A DNA stretch of 64,000 bases from Pedobacter sp. BAL39 (GCF_000170795.1 NZ_ABCM01000006.1:62001-126000); one strand, 5' to 3'. Positions 18,805 to 26,198 are shown, counted from the stretch's first letter. Numbers and translations: made by a program. Notes: a model not told the origin generated them from the sequence alone.

Positions 18805-19253
18805 TAGTGTTTCGGAAAATCCAAATCGGCATCGGAAGATTTTGTGCATGCACAACCATCTTTACAACGGTGGTGCTGCCAATTGTCAAGGTTCAATATA
18901 GTCTCTGCGGCCAGTACTGTCGGCAGGTCATTTTCTGCGACCCCTCTTAATGCATCTACAGAAACATTGGCGATCTTAAGCTTTCTAAAAGCAGCGGTAT
19001 CGCGGTCTATATGAGAAATATCCGTAGAACGCGTGGCAATATACTTTACGCCCAGGTCTGCCAGTCTGTTTACTACTGGAGCAGACAGGTTATCATCTGC
19101 ATTATAAACAATTACCGCCTCTTTACCCTGAGCATAAGCCGCTGTCTCAGGACCCAAAGCATTTGAAATCAATGTAATCTCATGCTTTTTATTATTGGCT
19201 AAAGCCAAGGGTTCCTTTTCAAAGGATTTTATACTGTAAGCTACAACTCTCAT
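18804..19253 (-). CDS. Stand-alone D-lactate dehydrogenase-like N-terminal domain protein
   Basis: A 149-residue protein. Residues 1-130 follow the substrate-binding N-terminal domain of D-lactate/2-hydroxyacid dehydrogenases (MRVVAYSIKSFEKE, VVNRLADLGVKYIATRS, then a run of alternating IDRDTAAF and LKIANVSVDA). The NAD-binding Rossmann half is absent. In its place is a short tail with a Cys motif, CKDGCAC, near residue 136. The start at 19253 is preferred because the -7 box at 19275-19282 leaves the upstream ATG at 19277 outside the transcript. It is translationally coupled to hemN. Dehydrogenase activity is unlikely without the cofactor domain. Confidence 0.75.
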   Translation of the reverse strand: MRVVAYSIKSFEKEPLALANNKKHEITLISNALGPETAAYAQGKEAVIVYNADDNLSAPVVNRLADLGVKYIATRSTDISHIDRDTAAFRKLKIANVSVDALRGVAENDLPTVLAAETILNLDNWQHHRCKDGCACTKSSDADLDFPKH

Positions 19254-19274
19254 GCGGTTAGATTTATTATAATC

Positions 19275-19282
19275 CAAATTTA
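19275..19282 (-). promoter_or_regulatory. -7 promoter box (TAAATTTG) for the LDH-like/hemN operon
   Basis: An exact TAnnTTTG match on the minus strand. Its first base (19282) is 29.5 bp from the centre of the operator at 19305-19318, the same geometry as at ccoI and at the 21751 gene. Confidence 0.7.
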
Positions 19283-19304
19283 CGCAGACAGATTCCAGGC
19301 TGGA

Positions 19305-19318
19305 ATGAGCTTAGTCAG
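19305..19318. promoter_or_regulatory. Putative Crp/Fnr-family operator upstream of the LDH-like/hemN operon
   Basis: ATGA-GCTTAG-TCAG has one mismatch to ATGA-N6-TCAT and keeps the TGA/TCA core. The exact promoter spacing raises confidence despite the mismatch. Confidence 0.55.
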
Positions 19319-19336
19319 CCTAAAAAGTGATGTTCA

Positions 19337-20395
19337 TCAGTTTTTCATTTGTTTTAGTTTATTCTGATCAAGAATGACGATCTGGCTACCTTTACGCTCA
19401 ATGATCCCCTCCTCTTTAAAGTCGCTAAGGATACGGCTTACAGTCTCAGTGGCCATTCCAGCCATTGCAGCGAGATTGTCCCTGGAAACACGAAGCACCA
19501 GCTCCTCTCCTTCCGCTTCCTGTTTACAAAGACGGATGAGCACCTCAGCCATTCTCTTTCTTACCGAATGGTAGGCCAGCTGCAACAACTGTTCCTCCTT
19601 GTCCTGAAGGTTGTTCGAAATGATATGTATAAATTGTCTTGCGACATCGGGATACCGGCTAAGCAGATCGTCCATCATATCTTTTGGAAGCATACATACT
19701 GTACTGTCTTCCATAGCTTCAGCAGTTTCGGCATAGGGCGCACTTAATAAGATGGAGGTGATGCCGAAATATTCTTCATGACTGTACATACCTGTTAACA
19801 GCTCCCTGCCATCCTCACTCAGCTTGAAAGTTTTGACCTTGCCATTGATCACCAGATACACGCCCGAGGCAGGATCCCCTTCATAATAGACAATTTGTTT
19901 CTTTTTGATTGCCCTTACTTTTCTTGCAGCAATCATTTTCTCCAATTCCTGAAGTCCGGAAGTCCCATTAAAGAGGTTACTCAGCCGGTCGAGCGACTGG
20001 CTGTAGAACTGGTGCTGTTTATCTTTTTTGTTCAATCGGCTTTCAATGGCATTAAGTAATTCCACATCATCAAAAGGTTTAGTCAGGTAGTCATCTGCGC
20101 CCATTTCCATTCCTTTACGCATGTCCAGACGTTCAGCTTTAGCTGTGAGAAAAATAAACGGCGTTGCTGCGGTCTGAGGATTTTTGTTGAGCAGGTATAA
20201 CACCCCATAGCCATCGAGCTCTGGCATCATGATGTCGCACAAGATCAGATCAGGTAGGTTCTTGTTAGCCAGCTCTACCCCTTCCCGGCCATTATTTGCC
20301 TGTAAAACATCATAGTTTGCAAGCTCCAGGATTTCTGCAGTACTTTCCCTGATGTCGTCGTTATCTTCTATAATGAGTATCTGTATTTTCTTCAT
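19337..20395 (-). CDS. Response regulator receiver fused to Crp/Fnr-family transcription regulator
   Basis: The protein has 352 residues. Residues 1-122 are a receiver domain with phospho-acceptor D54 (LILCDIMMPEL) and the conserved Thr/Lys (FLTAKAE, LTKPFDD). Residues about 145-260 are a cyclic-nucleotide-binding-like beta roll (YYEGDPASGVYLVINGKVK). Residues about 270-345 are a Crp/Fnr winged helix whose recognition helix has E317-T-V-S320-R321, the ExxSR pattern of Fnr rather than the RExxR of Crp. No N-terminal Fe-S cysteines are present, so phosphorylation probably replaces direct oxygen sensing. It lies 36 bp downstream of the PAS kinase gene in the same direction. It is the natural candidate to bind the ATGA-N6-TCAT sites nearby. 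Confidence 0.93.
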   Translation of the reverse strand: MKKIQILIIEDNDDIRESTAEILELANYDVLQANNGREGVELANKNLPDLILCDIMMPELDGYGVLYLLNKNPQTAATPFIFLTAKAERLDMRKGMEMGADDYLTKPFDDVELLNAIESRLNKKDKQHQFYSQSLDRLSNLFNGTSGLQELEKMIAARKVRAIKKKQIVYYEGDPASGVYLVINGKVKTFKLSEDGRELLTGMYSHEEYFGITSILLSAPYAETAEAMEDSTVCMLPKDMMDDLLSRYPDVARQFIHIISNNLQDKEEQLLQLAYHSVRKRMAEVLIRLCKQEAEGEELVLRVSRDNLAAMAGMATETVSRILSDFKEEGIIERKGSQIVILDQNKLKQMKN

Positions 20396-20431
20396 AAACT
20401 GGAATGGTTATTACTGTTGAATCTAGGTTAG

Positions 20432-21616
20432 TTATCTATTAAATGAGAGTACGAAAGTAGTACCTTTATTGATGATACTTTCGAAGTAAAGTTCTCCTTT
20501 CATGAGCGATGCATAGCGTAGTACAATGTTAAGGCCCAGGCCCGTTCCGGGAATGCTTCCCGTGTTATGTGCTCTGAAGAAAGGTTGAAATAAATGCTTG
20601 TGGTCCGACTCAGGAATACCGATGCCATTGTCTTTTATAGTCACCACACACTGCTTGTCGTTAATTTCTGTATTAAACTCGATGAAAGTGTGTTCTCCGG
20701 AATACTTAATGGCGTTAGAGATCAGATTAAGCATGCAATTCTTCAAAAGATTAAGATCAAGGAGCACTGTGCTTTGAAGACCGGTATGTTGATAAATAAT
20801 GTTCTGATCCTGTTTTGCGATCATCTGCATCTCCTCCGTCACCTCTTCTGAAAGCTTTACCAGGTCAAATGCAGTAAAGGTAGGTTCCACCCTCCCCGCC
20901 TCCAGTCTTTCAAGGGAAAGAAAATCATTTAAGATGGTTGTGAGATTGCCTACCGCATTCTTGATCTTTCCGACATGTTTGGTGATGTTTTTATTCTGAA
21001 AAGGTTCTGCGTATTTTTCAATTAGAGAAGAGGACAATTGCACCGAACTGAGCGGTGTACGAAATTCGTGAGAAGCCATCGAAACAAACCTGCTTTTCAA
21101 TTGGTTCAGCTCCTTTTCTTTCTCCAGCGACAAGCTAACCTCTTCTTTGGCCTCACTCAACGCAGCAACAGTTTTCTGTAACGATTTAGTTCTCTGTGCA
21201 ACAAGTTCTTCCAGTTCATAAGCATATTCACGAAGGCGCTCTTCCGCCTCTTTTTCTTTTGTTAAATCATGTATAAAACCAGTATATATGATTCTGTTTT
21301 CATACTGCACCTCACTTACCGCAAGTCTAAAAGGGAATGTTGAGCCATCCTTCTTCAATCCTTTTACTTCACGGCCTTTACCGATAATTTTCTTTTCACC
21401 GGTATGTTGATACCTGGCAATATATTGGTCATGATTGGTCTTATCAGGTTCTGGCATCAGTACGGAAATGTTTCTCCCCTGAACTTCCTCCTGAGTATAC
21501 CCGAACAACTTTAACGCCGCCGGATTGAGACTTTCAATGATCCCGCGACTGTCGATGGTGATAATTCCGTCAATTGCAGTTTCAATAATAGCATTTAATA
21601 GCCTGGCATTTTCCAT
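20432..21616 (-). CDS. FixL-like PAS-domain sensor histidine kinase
   Basis: A soluble 394-residue kinase. Its PAS domain (1-120) closely follows the FixL heme domain: LMPEPDKTNHDQYIARY with H62 at the position of the FixL heme-ligand His, then TGEKKIIG and R82 at the position of the ligand-sensing Arg, then KKDGSTFPFRLAVSE. A coiled coil (about 125-170) leads to a HisKA domain with H183 in SHEFRTP and an HATPase domain with the N box (NLISNAIKYS) and G boxes (DNGIGIP, GTGLGLNI). It has no membrane segment, like Bradyrhizobium FixL. Heme binding and oxygen sensing are inferred from these residues. It is encoded just upstream of the receiver-Crp/Fnr gene. Confidence 0.92.
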   Translation of the reverse strand: MENARLLNAIIETAIDGIITIDSRGIIESLNPAALKLFGYTQEEVQGRNISVLMPEPDKTNHDQYIARYQHTGEKKIIGKGREVKGLKKDGSTFPFRLAVSEVQYENRIIYTGFIHDLTKEKEAEERLREYAYELEELVAQRTKSLQKTVAALSEAKEEVSLSLEKEKELNQLKSRFVSMASHEFRTPLSSVQLSSSLIEKYAEPFQNKNITKHVGKIKNAVGNLTTILNDFLSLERLEAGRVEPTFTAFDLVKLSEEVTEEMQMIAKQDQNIIYQHTGLQSTVLLDLNLLKNCMLNLISNAIKYSGEHTFIEFNTEINDKQCVVTIKDNGIGIPESDHKHLFQPFFRAHNTGSIPGTGLGLNIVLRYASLMKGELYFESIINKGTTFVLSFNR

Positions 21617-21628
21617 ATTCGCTTTTTA

Positions 21629-21636
21629 CAAATATA
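21629..21636 (-). promoter_or_regulatory. -7 promoter box (TATATTTG) for the PAS kinase gene
   Basis: An exact TAnnTTTG match on the minus strand, 13 bp before the kinase start, so the mRNA leader would be very short. It is independent of the operator at 21682, whose spacing fits the opposite gene only. Confidence 0.5.
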
Positions 21637-21681
21637 ACCAATTAGGAATAACTTAATTTATAATCTTGATCACCATCGAAA

Positions 21682-21695
21682 ATGATCAAAGTCAT
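21682..21695. promoter_or_regulatory. Putative Crp/Fnr-family operator between the PAS kinase and the 21751 gene
   Basis: ATGA-TCAAAG-TCAT is a perfect ATGA-N6-TCAT repeat in the divergent intergenic region. Its centre is 29.5 bp before a -7-like box on the plus strand at 21718. Confidence 0.6.
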
Positions 21696-21717
21696 ATTTT
21701 TAGATTGAAATAAGCTG

Positions 21718-21725
21718 TTCTTTTG
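21718..21725 (+). promoter_or_regulatory. -7-like promoter box (TTCTTTTG) for the 21751 gene
   Basis: One mismatch to TAnnTTTG, 25 bp before the ATG. Its spacing to the operator is identical to that at ccoI. Confidence 0.45.
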
Positions 21726-21750
21726 TTGCTCAACACACCCATAAAGACAA

Positions 21751-23553
21751 ATGAACCATACATTTCACATTCCTGTTCTGGGCTTAGGTTATTCCATCGA
21801 CACACCTTTAAAAGTAGCGAAATACGGCATTTCCTCAGTTGTATCCATTGTAGATGATGAACTGACAGAACGCATGAGGAAATTCCATCAGGAAAATGCA
21901 GGCGAGGAGTACCGCCTAATCGGCAAACACGAAGCAGACAGCAGAGCAAAAAGAATTACCGCGTATTTAAACCTTCTGGACAGGTTGGTTGAAAAGCAAT
22001 TCTCAGCCCTGCTCGAGCAGCAATTTGAAGCCGATGGCGATCTGGTGCAATACTTTGAGCTGATACCGGACCATTTACCATTGAAGAAAAAGTACCTGCA
22101 GATGATGAGCTTGCCTGACGGGGATGAAAAGAGAAATGTCCAAAAACTGCTCAAAGCAGCGATGCAACCTGGTCACATCGATGTCAATATCATGTCTAAG
22201 GTGGATAAAGCAAATTATAATGCAAGGAAAGAATATACAGGTGATGATTTTACAGATGCACTGGCAGCAATGCGAGGATTTGCAAAAAGCACTCTGAAGA
22301 GTTCCATCATCATCTCTGCTGGTTTAAATCCAAGGTTATATGCCTATATGGAACATTGTGACTCATTTTTTCCAGATGAAAAAGGAAATATCCAGAAAAA
22401 AATTATCCTTAAGGTAAGTGATTTTCGCTCCGCACTCATCCAGGCTAAAATGCTGGCCAAGAAAGGGCTGTGGGTCTCAGAATTTAGAATAGAATCTGGA
22501 CTGAACTGCGGTGGACATGCATTTGCGACAGAAGGCTTTTTGCTTGGCCCGATTCTCGAAGAGTTCAAGACAAAACGCCAGGAGCTGTTCGCGGAACTTC
22601 AGGACATGTACATCGCAGCATTACATTCGAAAACACTTACCGCCCCCCCTTTCCGTACTCAGCGCATCACTGCTCAGGGTGGAATTGGAACGGCTGAGGA
22701 ACACCAGTTTCTAATGAACTATTACCAGCTGGATGCTGCTGGATGGGGAAGTCCCTTTTTACTGGTTCCTGAAGCGACAAACGTAGACGAAGAGACACTT
22801 TCAGATCTTGTGAGCTCAAAGGCTGATGATTTCTATGTAAGTAATTCTTCTCCCCTCGGTGTGCTGTTCAACAACTTCAAAAAAAGCACTGCGGAGGAAC
22901 AAAGGATCACACGTCTTCAGAATGGACGTCCTGGCAGCCCCTGTACAAAAAAGTTCCTTTGTACAAACACTGAGTTTACCAAAGAGCCTATCTGTACCGC
23001 GTCCAGGCAGTATCAAAATCTAAAGCTGAAAGAGCTAAAATCACACGCAATTAGCCTCACAAAGGAAAAGTATCAGCAGCTATTTGAGCATATTACAGAA
23101 AAAGTATGTTTATGTGAAGGTCTCTGTGCATCAACTTACCTCAAGCTAGGCATTATCAAACCGAAAGAGAGTAATGCAGTAAGCATCTGCCCGGGACCAA
23201 ACATTGCCTTTTTTTCCGGCAGATATTCTCTTAAAGAAATGATCAATCACATTTATGGAAGACAAAATCTTCTGGAAGGTGTTGTAAGACCAAATCTTTT
23301 CATTAATGAACTACAGTTATATGTAGATTACCTAAAAAAAGATATCGCTGCACAATTTGATGAACTCAATACGAAAAAAGAGAAGTACTTTGCAAAGTTT
23401 AAAGCCCAGCTACTAAATGGTATCAATTATTATAAAGAACTGATTCCGGAGCTCAAACTTCAAGGCAATATGGCTGTAGAAGAAATGATGACCCAATTAA
23501 TCCTCGCGGAGAAAAACCTTGGACAATTTAGTCTATCAGCTGTCGCGGTATAA
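21751..23553 (+). CDS. Nitronate monooxygenase-like TIM-barrel protein with C-terminal cysteine cluster (uncharacterised)
   Basis: A 600-residue soluble protein. The N-terminus (FHIPVLGLGYSIDTPLKVAK) and the central TAQGGIGTAEEHQFLMNYYQ, followed by AAGWGSPFLLVPEAT, resemble the FMN-binding TIM barrel of nitronate monooxygenase/2-nitropropane dioxygenase enzymes. The last third is unusual. It has C398 and C404 in CTKKFLC, a further Cys in EPICTAS, C453/C455/C459 in CLCEGLC, and another in ICPGPN, together enough to hold an iron-sulfur cluster. The real substrate is unknown. Its promoter carries the putative Fnr-like operator, and the divergent gene is the FixL-like kinase, so it is probably induced at low oxygen. 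Confidence 0.75.
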   Translation: MNHTFHIPVLGLGYSIDTPLKVAKYGISSVVSIVDDELTERMRKFHQENAGEEYRLIGKHEADSRAKRITAYLNLLDRLVEKQFSALLEQQFEADGDLVQYFELIPDHLPLKKKYLQMMSLPDGDEKRNVQKLLKAAMQPGHIDVNIMSKVDKANYNARKEYTGDDFTDALAAMRGFAKSTLKSSIIISAGLNPRLYAYMEHCDSFFPDEKGNIQKKIILKVSDFRSALIQAKMLAKKGLWVSEFRIESGLNCGGHAFATEGFLLGPILEEFKTKRQELFAELQDMYIAALHSKTLTAPPFRTQRITAQGGIGTAEEHQFLMNYYQLDAAGWGSPFLLVPEATNVDEETLSDLVSSKADDFYVSNSSPLGVLFNNFKKSTAEEQRITRLQNGRPGSPCTKKFLCTNTEFTKEPICTASRQYQNLKLKELKSHAISLTKEKYQQLFEHITEKVCLCEGLCASTYLKLGIIKPKESNAVSICPGPNIAFFSGRYSLKEMINHIYGRQNLLEGVVRPNLFINELQLYVDYLKKDIAAQFDELNTKKEKYFAKFKAQLLNGINYYKELIPELKLQGNMAVEEMMTQLILAEKNLGQFSLSAVAV

Positions 23554-23729
23554 TATTGCAGCAATTGACGTCTTGTAAAACAGTGCAGGGGATCCTCATT
23601 ACCTGGATTGAGTTACAATCAGCCTTAACTGTTCGTTTTCCACAATTAATGAGCAATCGGTTTTTTATATGCGCAGGTTTTTATTATATTTAATAGAAAA
23701 TCAACCGTTTATCACCAAAACCACAAATC

Positions 23730-23915
23730 ATGGAAAAAGAAGCTATGAAATCATTACTTGAGGTTATTGACCAGCAGGTAAGTTCATCTATCCTCGGAGG
23801 AATGGAAGAACAGTATGAAGAACTCGAACGATTGGGATATATCAGAATAGACAGACATACTGTACAACATGCGGCTTCGATTACACCGGAAGGACAAGAA
23901 TTCCTCTACCATTAA
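23730..23915 (+). CDS. Small hypothetical protein
   Basis: A 61-residue acidic open frame. The second half (LERLGYIRIDRHTVQHAAS followed by ITPEGQEFLYH) looks like the end of a winged-helix domain, in which 'lT.eG..fL' is common, but the domain is too short to be a full one. It is preceded by a weak -7-like TATATTTA at 23685-23692 and followed by a hairpin with a T run at 23976. I cannot assign a function. Confidence 0.5.
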   Translation: MEKEAMKSLLEVIDQQVSSSILGGMEEQYEELERLGYIRIDRHTVQHAASITPEGQEFLYH

Positions 23916-23975
23916 ATGAAATTTCAATTCCATATAGCATACATACACTACTGATTTGTAGCGGCATATAATTAA

Positions 23976-24002
23976 TTTTGATTTTATTTTTCGAAATCAA
24001 AA
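23976..24002 (+). terminator. AT-rich hairpin, possible terminator of the small gene
   Basis: TTTTGATTT and AAATCAAAA form a perfect 9-bp stem around a 9-nt loop, followed by CTTTTT. It lies 61 bp after the 23730-23915 gene. Confidence 0.5.
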
Positions 24003-24047
24003 CTTTTTAACAACATCCTGCGTTATAGATGTAGTTTGTTTGGTTTA

Positions 24048-24070
24048 GGTTAATCTGTGGTGGATTAACC
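24048..24070. repeat. 8-bp perfect inverted repeat
   Basis: GGTTAATC-TGTGGTG-GATTAACC. It lies between two terminator-like hairpins in a gene-free stretch. It could be an operator or part of a short structured RNA that ends at the 24079-24120 terminator. Confidence 0.4.
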
Positions 24071-24078
24071 ATCTATTA

Positions 24079-24120
24079 AAACAGGGATACATCGCCAGAT
24101 CTATCCCTGTTTCGTTTTTA
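24079..24120. terminator. Intrinsic terminator between convergent genes
   Basis: AAACAGGGATA and TATCCCTGTTT form a perfect 11-bp stem with a 12-nt loop, followed by TCGTTTTTA. It lies just past the stop of the minus-strand SCO gene. Confidence 0.8.
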
Positions 24121-24141
24121 TATCATGATGGTTTGCTTCGC

Positions 24142-24774
24142 CTATTCTTTTAACAAAATATCCATATCAACCATCAATTGTTCCACATCCTTTTCCAGCG
24201 TACCATCATAGGCACCACGGATGCGTTTTTGTTTGTCTACTAGCACCAGATATCCTTGATGAACAAAACCTCCAGGAGCCTTATTATCCTGTTGAACGGC
24301 CACCAGGTAATTACGTTCTGCCAATGCATAAATCTCATCCCTGGTGCCCCACAAGTACTCCCATTGGTCACCTTTTACTCCAAGTTTATTTGCATAAGAT
24401 TTCATTCTTGAAGGGGTATCATACTTTACGTCAATGGTGTGTGAGGCCAGTTTCACCTCCGGGTTACCCTTATATTTCTGATAAACTCTCATGAGATTTC
24501 GATGCATTACTGGACAAATACTGGGGCAGGAAGTAAAAAAGAAGTCGGCCACGTAAATCTTACCTTCAAAATCCTTTTCTGTAATTACCACGCTATCCTG
24601 ATTGAACAGTTTAAAGGCTGGTATGGTTCGGAAAGTTGTATCAGGTATGCTCTTACCACCCACCTCTTTAGTTGTAATTTCCATCTGCAGAAAAGGAAGT
24701 TTTTCAGGTTTATCCTTACACCCCGCAGTCATCAAAATGAATGATGCCGCTGAATAAATAATTGTATATTTCAT
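24142..24774 (-). CDS. SCO1/SenC family copper chaperone (lipoprotein)
   Basis: A 210-residue thioredoxin-fold protein with a lipoprotein signal (LMTAGCKDK). It has the copper-binding motif CPSICP followed by VMHRN, and a distal His in the VHQGYLVLVDKQ region. SCO proteins deliver copper to, or reduce thiols of, the CuA site of aa3 oxidases and relatives. It is translationally coupled to the upstream lipoprotein gene (stop and start share one base at 24774). It is a close paralogue of the SCO protein at 29220, and both contain FFTSC-x3-C and LGVxGxQWxxxxGT-like segments. Confidence 0.93.
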   Translation of the reverse strand: MKYTIIYSAASFILMTAGCKDKPEKLPFLQMEITTKEVGGKSIPDTTFRTIPAFKLFNQDSVVITEKDFEGKIYVADFFFTSCPSICPVMHRNLMRVYQKYKGNPEVKLASHTIDVKYDTPSRMKSYANKLGVKGDQWEYLWGTRDEIYALAERNYLVAVQQDNKAPGGFVHQGYLVLVDKQKRIRGAYDGTLEKDVEQLMVDMDILLKE

Positions 24775-25208
24775 TATTTCTGATATTTATTAAGATACGC
24801 TCCTGACACTTTTATCTCTTTTTTATAAAGGCTATCCACTGACTGGATCTTAAGCTTTTCATTTTTGAAATAGGAAATGGACTCGTCGTTGGATTTCCCT
24901 GTAACATCAGGTTCAAACTGGTGCATCCAGGTATTCATTTGCTCCTCCGCTGCACTCAGCTCAGCAATCAGTGACACCATATGCTCCTTTTCTTTTAATG
25001 TATCCAAATCAGGGAACTTCAGTTTTAGATCAGCAAGATTTCTAGTTAGTGTATCCAGCTTCATCTGGTTCTCAACGATCACGCCATGATCAGCCATGAC
25101 CTTATCGTGAAACACCATTACTTCATCTCTTTCTTTTTTGTAGTCGGCAGTTGGACTGCAAGCTGCCAATCCGATGGCATACGCCATCAGTATAATTATT
25201 TTCTTCAT
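24774..25208 (-). CDS. Hypothetical lipoprotein upstream of SCO
   Basis: A 144-residue protein with a lipobox (AIGLAACSPTA) and a long helical, coiled-coil-rich mature part (VMVFHDKVMADHGVIVENQM, LKEKEHMVSLIAELSAAEEQ, MNTWMHQFEPD). Short lipoproteins of this type with Met/His-rich helices commonly sit next to SCO genes in Bacteroidota. A role in metal binding or oxidase assembly is possible but not shown. It overlaps the SCO gene by one base. Confidence 0.75.
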   Translation of the reverse strand: MKKIIILMAYAIGLAACSPTADYKKERDEVMVFHDKVMADHGVIVENQMKLDTLTRNLADLKLKFPDLDTLKEKEHMVSLIAELSAAEEQMNTWMHQFEPDVTGKSNDESISYFKNEKLKIQSVDSLYKKEIKVSGAYLNKYQK

Positions 25209-25361
25209 GTATTAGATTGTATAAAGTTATTTGTTCAATATAGGTTGACACCACCAATTCCGTTTGAAAGTCTCCATCTTTAAGATTATCAGAAAGCTTT
25301 TTTAAACGGAAGATATGGTGTAATTACAACTTCCAATTATGATGATTATGGAAGCCCGATA

Positions 25362-25736
25362 TTAAACATTGACTTGTGGGGGATGAAAGATAGCAATGCG
25401 AATGGCATTCGGGACTCCTGTTGAGAATGGTATGTGTAACACCATAACTGTAGCACTGTAATGCTCAAATTTTAAAGGCATAATGACCAATGCATCCTGA
25501 ATTTGTGTTTTTTGAGACTGGCGCTCCTGCTTCTGCTCTTTATCCTGTGCCATTCTGAGCTTTTTCATTAGATAACACTTACCATTACAGTGCAGTTCAG
25601 GCTTATTTTTATTGACACAGAGCCGGTCAGCAATATATTGTTTGTTTAATTCAAAACCTGCAAATACGAATAAGCTAGCAAAATTCACGGTCAGCAAACT
25701 CAGCAAAATCACTATGGCAACGGGCTTATTAAACAT
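25362..25736 (-). CDS. Small membrane-anchored protein with CNGKC motif
   Basis: A 124-residue protein with an N-terminal hydrophobic helix (about 6-28), then LCVNKNKPELHCNGKCYLMK, which contains three cysteines around CxGKC, and a charged Gln/Lys stretch. I recognise it as a conserved Bacteroidota type without a firm function. It lies upstream of the lipoprotein-SCO pair on the same strand, so it may belong to the same metal-handling group. The -7 box at 25744 would make the leader almost absent. Confidence 0.7.
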   Translation of the reverse strand: MFNKPVAIVILLSLLTVNFASLFVFAGFELNKQYIADRLCVNKNKPELHCNGKCYLMKKLRMAQDKEQKQERQSQKTQIQDALVIMPLKFEHYSATVMVLHIPFSTGVPNAIRIAIFHPPQVNV

Positions 25737-25743
25737 ATGGCAA

Positions 25744-25751
25744 CAAAGATA
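25744..25751 (-). promoter_or_regulatory. -7 promoter box (TATCTTTG) for the CNGKC gene
   Basis: An exact TAnnTTTG match on the minus strand, 8 bp before the start codon. It suggests an almost leaderless mRNA. Confidence 0.5.
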
Positions 25752-25811
25752 ACCAACAAATGAAGATATGTATCTTAAAAACGAAAAAAGCAGGTCATAA
25801 CCCTTTTCCTG

Positions 25812-26198
25812 CTATTTCAATACCGCGATAGGTTTTTTATGTTCATCAATAGCCACAAAGGAAAATTCACCAGTAACCGCCCGCTCTCGATCTTCGGAAT
25901 ACATTTGCTCAATGTAAATGTCTACCTTAACCTTTAAACTGGTATTGCCTATATGACTTACCCTGCCGATGAGCTCTATAAATGTTCCTGCCGGAATGGG
26001 CTTTTTGAAATCAATACGGTCGCTACTTACCGTCACCATTGTCTGCCTGCTGAATCTGGTTGCAGTAATAAACGCAACTTCGTCCATCATGTGCATAGCT
26101 GCCCCCCCAAAGAGGGTGTCATAATGATTTGTATTATTGGGGAAAACGGTTTTAAAAATACGCGTTTCTGATTTTTCAATTTTTTCTTCTACAGTCAT
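25812..26198 (-). CDS. Acyl-CoA thioesterase, YciA/hotdog family
   Basis: A 128-residue single-hotdog protein with the YciA/ACOT signature NHYDTLFGGAAMHMMDEVAF. The Asn and Asp/Glu of this helix form the active site. SSDRIDFKKPIPAGTFIEL follows. It hydrolyses acyl-CoA thioesters; the chain-length preference cannot be read from sequence. It lies downstream of fabH on the same strand, separated by 60 bp, and both act on acyl thioesters. Confidence 0.92.
   Translation of the reverse strand: MTVEEKIEKSETRIFKTVFPNNTNHYDTLFGGAAMHMMDEVAFITATRFSRQTMVTVSSDRIDFKKPIPAGTFIELIGRVSHIGNTSLKVKVDIYIEQMYSEDRERAVTGEFSFVAIDEHKKPIAVLK

Noticed and set aside
18805..18855. Longer N-terminus for hemN (start at 18855)
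   Set aside because: It lies inside the upstream gene, the first 17 residues are not HemN-like, and the TAATG overlap at 18804 explains coupled translation.
21666..21689. TTGATCA-N10-TGATCAA inverted repeat as a long Fnr-like site
   Set aside because: The overlapping ATGA-N6-TCAT at 21682-21695 matches the other sites and has the exact promoter spacing, so it is the better explanation. The longer repeat was not found at the other genes.
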